Of a stretch of 60,551 bases of DNA, positions 1 to 6,784 are shown piece by piece. Source of the DNA: Acidimicrobiia bacterium. GTDB taxonomy: Bacteria > Actinomycetota > Acidimicrobiia > Acidimicrobiales > Aldehydirespiratoraceae. The translations under genes were made by a program, and so were the position numbers. The notes beneath the pieces were generated by a model. It searched no databases, was not told where the DNA came from, and worked only from the letters and a program-made list of their open reading frames with translations. Location of the stretch: contig JAJEJB010000034.1 in NCBI GenBank assembly GCA_022828135.1, forward strand, positions 1-60,551. Direction: 5' to 3'. Position 1 is the first letter of the stretch. Every line of letters begins with the position of its first letter.

Positions 1-89
1 TCGAGGACCTCGGCGATGTCGCGGCCCGAGCCGAACAGCTCGTCGATCTCGGCGCGGACAGCTTCTGTGGGCGATACTCGTGTTGGCAC
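1..89 (-). CDS. IS256-type transposase, N-terminal fragment cut by window edge
   Basis: The minus strand reads from GTG at 89 into an open frame of 29 codons beginning VPTRVSPTEAV, with the acidic stretch AEIDELFGSGRDIAEVL. This resembles the N-terminus of actinobacterial IS256-family transposases (DDE, Mutator type). The catalytic part lies outside the window, so family assignment rests on this short N-terminus and on the inverted repeat just upstream. It reads out of the island and lies downstream of the truncated DUF4062 gene. Confidence 0.55.
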   Translation of the reverse strand, partial: MPTRVSPTEAVRAEIDELFGSGRDIAEVL

Positions 90-90
90 G

Positions 91-139
91 GGCGTAGGTC
101 TCCTTCTTGAGTCGACAGGTTCTCGAAGGAACCTACGCC
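91..139. repeat. Inverted repeat at the IS end
   Basis: GGCGTAGGT (91-99) is the perfect inverse of ACCTACGCC (131-139). CTTC/GAAG inside the arms gives further pairing. It sits directly upstream of the transposase start and just outside the stop of the DUF4062 gene, so it probably lies at or near the terminal region of the insertion sequence. The exact IS boundary cannot be fixed because the other end is outside the window. Confidence 0.5.
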
Positions 140-149
140 CCTGCTGCTA

Positions 150-578
150 TTACACCGGCGATGAGACGCCACCGACGTAGGTATGGTATAGGCGGTTCGC
201 CATCTTGGGGAAGTGGCTTCCCAACTCCCTTCTCAAGTACTCGACATTGCCGTCCTTCAAGAAAAGCAGAACGTTCTGATTAGACTCTTGAATCTCTTCA
301 ATAGCACCACTCGCTGCGCGGTCTGTTGGCGTGCCAAGAGTTCCACCAAATACAGCTACCAGGAGGTCGCATTGATGAACTCGCACATTCAGCTCTGCTT
401 GAGTGTCGGACAAGCTGAAGTCACGGAAAGCATCCGACTCCCACATGATTGGCCGAAGCGATACGTCCGTGTATCCGTCATCAATTTGGCGAATCACGTC
501 ACGCAGGATGTGCCGCTCAGGTTTGACATCATTCGGTGAAGCGACAAAAACTTCATATATCGTCTCTGTCCTGACCAC
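150..578 (-). CDS. DUF4062-domain protein, probably truncated by an IS
   Basis: 142 residues, starting at GTG 578 with AAGGA about 8 nt upstream. Residues 8-110 match the DUF4062 pattern: YEVFVASPNDVKPERHIL at the N-terminus, then a conserved WESDAFRDF segment and the DLLVAVFGGTLGTPT strand-turn. DUF4062 is a TIR-like/flavodoxin-like fold common in bacterial defence and signalling proteins, usually at the N-terminus of a longer protein. Here the protein ends soon after LYHTYV, where family members normally continue into a last helix or an effector domain. The stop lies a few bases from the IS inverted repeat, so the C-terminus was probably replaced by IS sequence. It follows the RyR-like membrane gene on the same strand, 179 bp downstream. 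Base composition is less GC-rich than the core. Confidence 0.7.
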   Translation of the reverse strand: MVRTETIYEVFVASPNDVKPERHILRDVIRQIDDGYTDVSLRPIMWESDAFRDFSLSDTQAELNVRVHQCDLLVAVFGGTLGTPTDRAASGAIEEIQESNQNVLLFLKDGNVEYLRRELGSHFPKMANRLYHTYVGGVSSPV

Positions 579-627
579 TATCGTATCCTTTCAATGATCC
601 GGGCCACTCGTCCACATGTGTCGGTGG

Positions 628-660
628 TTGGGGCTTGGTGGGTGATTGGGGCTTGGTGGG
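628..660. repeat. Two 15-bp direct repeats
   Basis: TTGGGGCTTGGTGGG occurs at 628-642 and again at 646-660 (18-bp period). It lies in the 179-bp space between the DUF4062 gene and the RyR-like gene. No gene is seen there. Role unknown. Confidence 0.6.
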
Positions 661-757
661 GGCGCGACGACGTTAGCAGAGTCGATGGTGATTGGCAAGA
701 CGTCTAGAGTTGGTCATGTCACAAGGTACCGGGTGAGGTTGACCTGATGTTCGAGTG

Positions 758-3208
758 TCAAGACCGTTCAACAAAATCTAATCCGACCATGAACAGTACC
801 TCCTGGACCAACCGAACTCCGTCTCGGGTGCGTTGCCGTTGCTTATCGGAAGCATCCTTCCATGGAACCAAATCCCCGCGATTGGGTTCCAGCTTCTTGC
901 GCTCCTCAAGCCAGCGTTCGTGTTCAGCTTCCTCGATTTCGGCCCAGATGTCTTCGCTGATCATGCTCAACTCCTTCTGAGCGACACGTCGCAGTACGTA
1001 GCCTCTTTGATGGAACTTCTCCAGTACTAGTTGAACGGACTCAAAGGTTGACTTGCGATGGATCGGATTCAAAAATTCTGACCGCCATCTCTCTCGATCT
1101 AGACCATACGAGTAGCATGTGTGAATCAGTTCAGCCGCAATCCCAACATGCCCATGGAGATGATAGCCTGGGCGTACTAGACCGTCTTCGGTCACCATCG
1201 GGCGTGGTCCATTCACTAGGCCAGAGTACCAGTGGCCTTGACCTTGATCAAATTGATAACGTCGGGACGACGTGCATTCGATGTAGATAAGCGGAGAGCG
1301 TATAGAAGCGAGAGCATCTTCCATTGGAATGAGTCGAACCCAATTCGTCATGGCGTCAACGCCGAAGAAGAGAACCACGGATGAACTCAAACTTGCAATC
1401 AAGTCTTGACAATCAACTTCCCGTTCATCATGGAGCACGACATGGAATTCTGAATCTGCTTGTTTGTCGTCGGCAGTCCAGACTATATCACACGGTAGTA
1501 GTTCGCTAGCTACATGAACTGCTCCAGTTTGGGAAACCCAATGAACATTACTCCAGTCCACCATCGATGCATCTAATATAGGTGAATTGCCTAGATGTGT
1601 GGGACATTCATCCATCAATTTCTTCGCCATAAGAAATCTCTGCCGTAGGTGCCGAATGAATGCTACAGCCAGCTGTGAATAGCCAACCAATACAATCGGG
1701 CCGGTCAGATTGACCAATTCATCAGTCAACTGTCGTAGTTCAATAGTTTCAACGGCATCTGCGGCGCAAGTCTCGAAACTATTGATAACTGCCAGTTGGG
1801 TCCTCGTATCTGTTCCGGTAATTGGATTAGTCAGATACCGCTCTCGGGTCCAAAGATCTTCTACGCGTATTGACACAACCACATGACGGTCATCGTTGTT
1901 GTCGGTGGGTCTGAACTTCTCCTTCAAGCGGTCGACTTGTTCTGCTACTCGGAGATTGGTAATTGTGTCTGTCGTATAGGCAAGAACAAACTCTGTCTGC
2001 CATTTGTATGTTATGTGCCATCCGCTTCGGGCGGGGGACGTCGCAAGTCGTCGGAGAAGGTGCTCATCCAAATCGCTGAATATCACGAACGCACCGAGAC
2101 TTCGAGCTATTGCCGCTTTGGGATTTGCTGGAGTGTTATCGATGACTACCACTCGTTTGGTGATGTCGTCGAGGATTCGTGACGAGCGGATGTCTTGAAG
2201 TAGCCTGATTGTTGACGTTCCCAGTCCAATGACGATTAAATCAAAAGTCAAGATTCTTGTCAATGCGAGATCCCAGGCGTGACGAAATACGATTCGACCG
2301 ACCATGATGAAGGAGATCGTTACAATCAAGGTTCCGAGAAAAGCCGTTGATTGTGCGAGGGTTTCAACTGATCCGGTTAGCGCTTCGTCATATGTTCCTC
2401 CGGTAAGCTGTCGCATCGCGGTGTGAAGGGAATGTATGGGACCGTTTCCGATGCGGAAGCCGATGAGGATGGAGAAGATCACAACTGATGCAGCTGTAAA
2501 CATGAGGAGTGACAGTATCGTTGGCGGTTTGGAGTTGGGAAACGCGAGCGCGAGTCCACATCTGCCAACGGCTGGAAGGAGTAGAAGAAGGAGCGTCAGA
2601 CACCTAGCCAAGGTCGGAGAAGAGAGGTCCGGAAGATCGAGGACACGGTCTACTACGGCGAGGGCACCAGCGATTGATGCGAGCGAAGCAGATGCTAGTA
2701 GCAGTATCCCGAGCAGTCGTAGAGCCATATGGCATAGTCGCTGGAGCGTTAGAGACAACGCTATACGGTTGTAGAGGGTGACTCTTCGATACTCGCGATT
2801 TCTGACCCTTTCGGCATCGATCGGCCAGATATCTCCTGATTGTCCAGTTGCGATTAGCTGGTGATCCTCAACCTGTTGAAGAGCCTCTCTAGTGCGGAGA
2901 AAGTAGGGACCGTTTGTGACACTAGGAGGGACATAGTGCTCGGGATGCACTTGGTTATGGTTCTGGACCTTGCTCAAATGGATGTGCTCGACATTCAGGT
3001 ACAGATTTCCTTTGAGTTGTCGGTACTTCTTGGGGAACAGTTCAGCGTCAACTGCCCATCTAGCGTGTCGATTGGTCTGTGAAGCGGACGGCGCATCTGC
3101 GGCTTGCTGCTTGCCGTCCTGTCTGGCTTGGGAGGCGTCGGCTCGTGGATCATCTCCGTTGCGCTTGCTTGGCTTGCGTCGCTTACGCACCTTGAGGTCT
3201 TCGAGCAC
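758..3208 (-). CDS. Membrane protein with TrkA-N-like folds and C-terminal RyR-like domain
   Basis: 816 residues, GTG start. A basic N-terminal tail leads to four predicted membrane segments (about 161-187, 202-223, 231-251, 288-308). A Rossmann-like segment follows (FDLIVIGLGTST, 322-333, resembling a TrkA-N/RCK nucleotide-binding loop), then a second one (GPIVLVGYSQLA, 503-514). The last about 60 residues (EIEEAEHERWLEERKK, then a run ending RDGVRLVQEVL) look like a prokaryotic RyR domain. The layout, a membrane module plus ligand-binding folds plus RyR, suggests a nucleotide-gated channel or membrane effector. Bacterial RyR domains have been described in predicted conflict/nucleotide-signalling gene clusters, and the downstream DUF4062 gene fits that setting. 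Function is inferred. Codon and base composition differ clearly from the high-GC core, which points to transfer. Confidence 0.65.
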   Translation of the reverse strand: MLEDLKVRKRRKPSKRNGDDPRADASQARQDGKQQAADAPSASQTNRHARWAVDAELFPKKYRQLKGNLYLNVEHIHLSKVQNHNQVHPEHYVPPSVTNGPYFLRTREALQQVEDHQLIATGQSGDIWPIDAERVRNREYRRVTLYNRIALSLTLQRLCHMALRLLGILLLASASLASIAGALAVVDRVLDLPDLSSPTLARCLTLLLLLLPAVGRCGLALAFPNSKPPTILSLLMFTAASVVIFSILIGFRIGNGPIHSLHTAMRQLTGGTYDEALTGSVETLAQSTAFLGTLIVTISFIMVGRIVFRHAWDLALTRILTFDLIVIGLGTSTIRLLQDIRSSRILDDITKRVVVIDNTPANPKAAIARSLGAFVIFSDLDEHLLRRLATSPARSGWHITYKWQTEFVLAYTTDTITNLRVAEQVDRLKEKFRPTDNNDDRHVVVSIRVEDLWTRERYLTNPITGTDTRTQLAVINSFETCAADAVETIELRQLTDELVNLTGPIVLVGYSQLAVAFIRHLRQRFLMAKKLMDECPTHLGNSPILDASMVDWSNVHWVSQTGAVHVASELLPCDIVWTADDKQADSEFHVVLHDEREVDCQDLIASLSSSVVLFFGVDAMTNWVRLIPMEDALASIRSPLIYIECTSSRRYQFDQGQGHWYSGLVNGPRPMVTEDGLVRPGYHLHGHVGIAAELIHTCYSYGLDRERWRSEFLNPIHRKSTFESVQLVLEKFHQRGYVLRRVAQKELSMISEDIWAEIEEAEHERWLEERKKLEPNRGDLVPWKDASDKQRQRTRDGVRLVQEVLFMVGLDFVERS

Positions 3209-3552
3209 CCACTCCGAACGTCAGATTCTGCCGGTTGTCGACCTCGAGGCGGCCTGCGGTGCGATCGAGGCCGGATTATGATGCGCCACCACCTATGGCG
3301 GGCTTCAGTGAACACGCCGCACCGTATGGATTCAAGTCCGGGCTGTACATGACCCGCCGCCTGGTTCGTGCCTGGCAACTCAAGGTGCCAAGCACCTATT
3401 TGCCGCCTGGAGCCAGTAAGCACGAAATCCGTCCAGAAGGCACAACCGGGAGGTCTCAAGACATAGGCATCCATGGCCCCGACCGAGTCGCGGCAATGAA
3501 GCGGAAGGACGCCTAGGTGTTCTGGGCCAAGCGGCCGCGCCGTCAACGGCCT
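3209..3552. other. Intergenic stretch without recognisable gene
   Basis: Only short overlapping open frames on both strands, none with a recognised domain or a convincing ribosome binding site. It must contain the promoter for the RyR-like gene that starts at 3208. I cannot identify clear -35/-10 boxes. Confidence 0.4.
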
Positions 3553-4100
3553 CTAGGGTCCCGACCACCTTGCGATAGTGATGTGCTGCCGAGCGAGTCC
3601 GCCCCAGACTTGGCCGTGGTGGCGGGTCAGGGTTCGTGTGGGGGGATCGGGCTGCGGCGGGCGTGGTCGCTGCCCGGATTGCAGGGCCCAGTCGAGGACG
3701 GCGCGCCGGCGTGCGGTGAGGTGGTACGCAGCCTGTGTGAGGTGGCTGTCGGAGGCGGCGTCGGGGTCTGTGGGCGGCGGGCCCGTGGCGAGCTGGGCGA
3801 TCCGGAGGGTTTCTTCGTAGGTGACGGTGGGGGCGTAGCGCTGTTTGTGGTAACGCAGGCCGTTTTCGATGGTGCAGGCGCCGGCGCGGTCCATGGTGGC
3901 GATGTCGATGTAGCCGCGGCCCTGGCGGTAGTGCTGGGATCACTTCGAGTTTGGTGGCCATGAGGTCCGGAGCCGCCCCGATGACGATGCCATCGACGAC
4001 GCTTAGGGCGGCGAGTTGGGTGGCGCGGCCGGCGACGAAGCCGCGGTGGTCTCTGTTGACGGTGACGGGTACGCCGTCGAAGGCGACTTTGGCGATGTGG
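3553..4100 (-). pseudogene. Frameshifted nucleotidyltransferase/AbiEii-like remnant
   Basis: Two adjacent frames read as one protein if a frameshift near 3933 is repaired. The first part (about 4099-3934) encodes HIAKVAFDGVPVTVN, later VVDGIVIGAAPDLMATKLEVI. The second (to 3553) encodes QHYRQGRGYIDIATMDRAG and GLRYHKQRYAP. The pattern DLxATKL followed by a YIDIA motif and a glycine-rich helix resembles the C-terminal half of nucleotidyltransferase-fold toxins of the AbiEii type, where a residual domain follows the catalytic domain. The catalytic N-terminus is missing. Family assignment is from motif memory only. Confidence 0.4.
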
Positions 4101-4150
4101 GGCCGGTCGGTCGGGACACATAGGCCATGAACGTGGCGGTGGCCGACGCG

Positions 4151-4197
4151 CCGGCGAGGCGCCAGAACACGATGCGCTCATGTTGGCGCCTCACCGG
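4151..4197. repeat. Inverted repeat with 14-bp arms
   Basis: CCGGCGAGGCGCCA (4151-4164) and TGGCGCCTCACCGG (4184-4197) are inverse with one mismatch and a 19-nt loop. It sits between the two gene remnants and may be a mobile-element scar or a hairpin. Confidence 0.6.
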
Positions 4198-4239
4198 TGG
4201 GGATTCGTACATGACACTCTGGCGTCTCAAGATCGAAGC

Positions 4240-4445
4240 GAGGCGCTGGTCATTCGAGTGAGGCGATCCTGTTGGGGCTCGTGCCTCGGCGGAGCGAAGC
4301 CATGCGGCTTGCAGTTCCGGGCGGTGCAGGTCGCACCATTCCTCGACCATGGCGAGGACGCGTCTGGGGGAGTTATCCTCGCAGTAACCGGGGTGTCTCG
4401 ATCTCGATTAGGGCCTCGTTGTCGCTGAGGGAGACCCGTTTGGTG
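4240..4445 (-). pseudogene. Frameshifted DUF4160-domain remnant
   Basis: One frame gives VSLSDNEALIEIETPRLLRG followed by a stop. Another frame starting a few codons later gives SPRRVLAMVEEWCDLHR and ELQAAW. Joined, they match the second half of DUF4160, with the EALIEIET strand and the PRRxLAxVxEWxxLHRxEL helix. DUF4160 genes are often paired with a DUF2442 partner as a toxin-antitoxin-like unit; no partner is visible here. The N-terminal GDHxPPHFH part is absent, so this is a broken gene. Confidence 0.6.
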
Positions 4446-4632
4446 AGTCCAGGACGGACTCAAGTCAGGGACTCACCTCATGTGGACGAGGGACTTCTAA
4501 CGGATCTTCTAACGTACGGGTAGAAACTGGGCGTTATCCACAGGCACTCGGCGGCACGGCCGAATCGCGAAACCCTACGTCAAGCGCACTTTCTGGCACA
4601 GACCGATACGGGCCGACACGGGGTTCTTGCAG

Positions 4633-4677
4633 CTTGTAAACAGCAGGTCGCAGGTTCGATTCCTGTCTCGGGCTCCA
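4633..4677 (+). other. 3' half of tRNA-Thr(TGT), probable attachment site
   Basis: The sequence begins at an anticodon-loop-like CTTGTAA and continues through variable loop, T arm (stem GCAGG/CCTGT around TTCGATT), acceptor strand CTCGGGC, discriminator T and encoded CCA. The matching 5' half (acceptor GCCCGAG, D arm, anticodon 5' stem) is not present upstream. An orphan tRNA 3' end at a border between accessory and core DNA is the usual scar of integration by a tyrosine recombinase. Anticodon identity is inferred from the loop and from resemblance to actinobacterial tRNA-Thr. Confidence 0.65.
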
Positions 4678-4701
4678 GTGACCCGGCCTCTTGGGTGACC
4701 C

Positions 4702-6066
4702 CTAGAGGCGGGGAGCCTGGGCGTGGTGGTCGGTCCTGCGCTGGAAGGCCTCGCCTACGGCTGCCAGGGTGCGGTCGGCGAAGGGGCGGCCGATGAGCTG
4801 GAAGCCTATGGGCATCCCGTCGCCGGCGAATCCCCCGGGAAGGGCGATCGCCGGCAGTCCCGCCGCGTTGACCGGGAACGTGAACTGCGTCGTCGCGGGG
4901 ATCAGCGGGACACCGCCGAGTTCGACCACGCCGTGGTCGAGCACCTGGTTGGGATTGACCGGGGCGACGATCAAGTCGACGCCCTGATCATCGAACACGT
5001 CGAGGTAGGCGCGCTCGAACGCCATCCGTTGGGCCTGGGCGGCGGCCAGCGCGGTGCCCGGGATCGCGGCTCCGGATTCCATGATCGTCCGGGGCTCCTC
5101 GCCGATCAGCTCGTTGCGGGAGGACCGCAGCTCCTCCAGCAGGGCAGCCGACTCGGCGAACACGATGGCGGCACCCGCATCGAAGTGCTCCGCAGTGTGG
5201 GGCACCCGCACGGTGCGCACCTCGGCCACGACGGACCCGAGCACGTCGACGGCCTCCTCCATCACCGCCCGCACCTCGGGATCGGTCTCGAACCCGTCGA
5301 AGAAGCCCTCGTCGGGCACTCCCAGCACCAGGGCTCCGGGCGCCTCGGCAGGCGCGAGCGCGGTCTTGGCCGAGTACGGGTCCAGCCGGGAGAAGCCGGC
5401 CATGACGTCGAGCAGCACCCCGCAGTCGGCGGCCGTGCGGGCCATCGGGCCGACGGTGTCGTAGGTCCAGGAGATGAGGTGGACGCCGTCTCGCGGAACT
5501 GCTCCCCTGGTGGTCTTGATACCGGTCGTGCCGCAGCAGTTCGACGGGATCCGCACCGACCCCCCGGTGTCGGTCCCCAGCGCACCGAACACCTGCCGGG
5601 CGGCCAGGCTGGCCGCGCTTCCCCCCGACGATCCGCCCGTCATCCGCTGAGGTTTCCATGGGTTGCGCGACGCCGGGCACGACACGCCGTAGGCCAGCTC
5701 ATGGGTGTTGGTCTTTCCGACGATGACTGCTCCGGCACTGCGCAGGCGGCTGACCACGGTCGCGTCGGCGTCGGGCGTGAACCCTCTCAGCGCGTCGCAG
5801 TTGGCTTCTGTGGCCACACCCTGGGTGAAGAAGAGGTCCTTGAGCGCGACCGGGACTCCGTGAAGGGGGCCCGTGGCCTCGCCCCGGTCGAGACGGGCCG
5901 CATCTGCTCGGGCGGCGTCGGCCTGGACCGAAGCGAACGCCCCGACCGTGGCGTCGGTCTGCTCGATCCGGGCCAGGGATGCCTCCAGCAGTTCGGAGGC
6001 GGTCACAGTCCTGGACCTCACCGCTTCGGCCGCCTCGATGAGACTCATCTGTGTCAGGTCGGTCAT
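4702..6066 (-). CDS. Amidase signature family hydrolase
   Basis: 454 residues, typical of GatA-like amidases. It should hydrolyse an amide to acid and ammonia in the cytoplasm. The Ser-cisSer-Lys triad is visible: Lys76 in PVALKDLFF, the cis-Ser in TGGSSGGSAAS (about 146-147) and the nucleophile Ser170 in GTDTGGSVRIPS. It is the last gene of the livK-livH-livMG-livF-amidase run, 31 bp after livF, so it probably acts on the imported substrate. No gatB/gatC nearby and the catabolic setting argue against tRNA amidotransferase. The actual substrate (short amide, nitrile-derived amide, carbamate) cannot be read from the sequence. Confidence 0.85.
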   Translation of the reverse strand: MTDLTQMSLIEAAEAVRSRTVTASELLEASLARIEQTDATVGAFASVQADAARADAARLDRGEATGPLHGVPVALKDLFFTQGVATEANCDALRGFTPDADATVVSRLRSAGAVIVGKTNTHELAYGVSCPASRNPWKPQRMTGGSSGGSAASLAARQVFGALGTDTGGSVRIPSNCCGTTGIKTTRGAVPRDGVHLISWTYDTVGPMARTAADCGVLLDVMAGFSRLDPYSAKTALAPAEAPGALVLGVPDEGFFDGFETDPEVRAVMEEAVDVLGSVVAEVRTVRVPHTAEHFDAGAAIVFAESAALLEELRSSRNELIGEEPRTIMESGAAIPGTALAAAQAQRMAFERAYLDVFDDQGVDLIVAPVNPNQVLDHGVVELGGVPLIPATTQFTFPVNAAGLPAIALPGGFAGDGMPIGFQLIGRPFADRTLAAVGEAFQRRTDHHAQAPRL

Positions 6067-6097
6067 GGGATTCCTTCCTTTCGTCGTGCTGCGCTTC

Positions 6098-6784
6098 TCA
6101 GATCAACAACCGCCGGGCGACTCGCGCCGCCAGGTCGGGGTCCGCGGCCGGCCCGCTGTCAACGACCTCGCCCTTCTCGAGGACGATGAAGCGGTCGGCG
6201 AGTCTCTTGGCCAACTCGAGGTGCTGCTCGATGAGGAGCACCCCCCGCCCCGCATCTCTCGCCGATTCGATGTGATCGCCCAGCAGGGCGACGTTGGAGG
6301 GCTGCAACCCCTCGGTGGGCTCGTCCATCACCAGCAGCGACGCGTCCGTGGCCAGCGCGATGGCGGCGGCGAGCATCTTCTGCTCACCGCCCGACAGTGT
6401 TCCCGTCCTCTGGGAGCCCCGTCCCGACAGCGCGGGACCGAACGCGTCGAGCACCCGATCATGGCTCTCGGAACCGAAGCCGCTGAGGCGGAGGTTGTCG
6501 CCGACCGTGAGCGCGCCGAACAGGGCCCGCTCCTGGAAGGTCGCACGCAGCCCGGCCCGCGCCCGCCGCGAGGGCGGCATCCGGGTGATGTCAACACCGT
6601 CGAGGCGCAGAACGCCTCCGGTGGAACGCAGCACACCGAGGACTGTCTTCACCAGCGTGGTCTTGCCCGCGCCGTTGCGGCCCACCAAAGCGACGATCTC
6701 GCCGCTCGACACGGTGAGGCTCACGCCGTGAAGCACCGGCACCGTGCCGTAGCCGGAGCGCAAGTCGGTGGCCTCAAGACGCAT
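6098..6784 (-). CDS. livF: ABC transporter ATPase, LivF type
   Basis: 228 residues. One of two ATPases energising branched-chain amino acid/amide uptake (HAAT family). It has Walker A GRNGAGKT (about 36-43), signature LSGGEQ, Walker B LLVMDEP and the LivF hallmark EPTEGLQP. The ATG overlaps the stop of the livM-livG fusion by one base (TGATG), so the two are translationally coupled. Specificity is set by the receptor, not this subunit. Confidence 0.9.
   Translation of the reverse strand: MRLEATDLRSGYGTVPVLHGVSLTVSSGEIVALVGRNGAGKTTLVKTVLGVLRSTGGVLRLDGVDITRMPPSRRARAGLRATFQERALFGALTVGDNLRLSGFGSESHDRVLDAFGPALSGRGSQRTGTLSGGEQKMLAAAIALATDASLLVMDEPTEGLQPSNVALLGDHIESARDAGRGVLLIEQHLELAKRLADRFIVLEKGEVVDSGPAADPDLAARVARRLLI

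Noticed and set aside
4600..4677. Complete tRNA gene
   Set aside because: No 5' acceptor strand, D arm or anticodon 5' stem matches the clear 3' half, so only a fragment is called.
4702..6066. Amidase as GatA of the tRNA amidotransferase
   Set aside because: No gatB or gatC is adjacent and the gene ends an amide/amino-acid uptake operon, so a catabolic amidase fits better.
4723..6189. 488-codon open frame opposite the amidase
   Set aside because: It mirrors the amidase frame. The protein is Gly/Arg/His-rich with no domain, a high-GC shadow.
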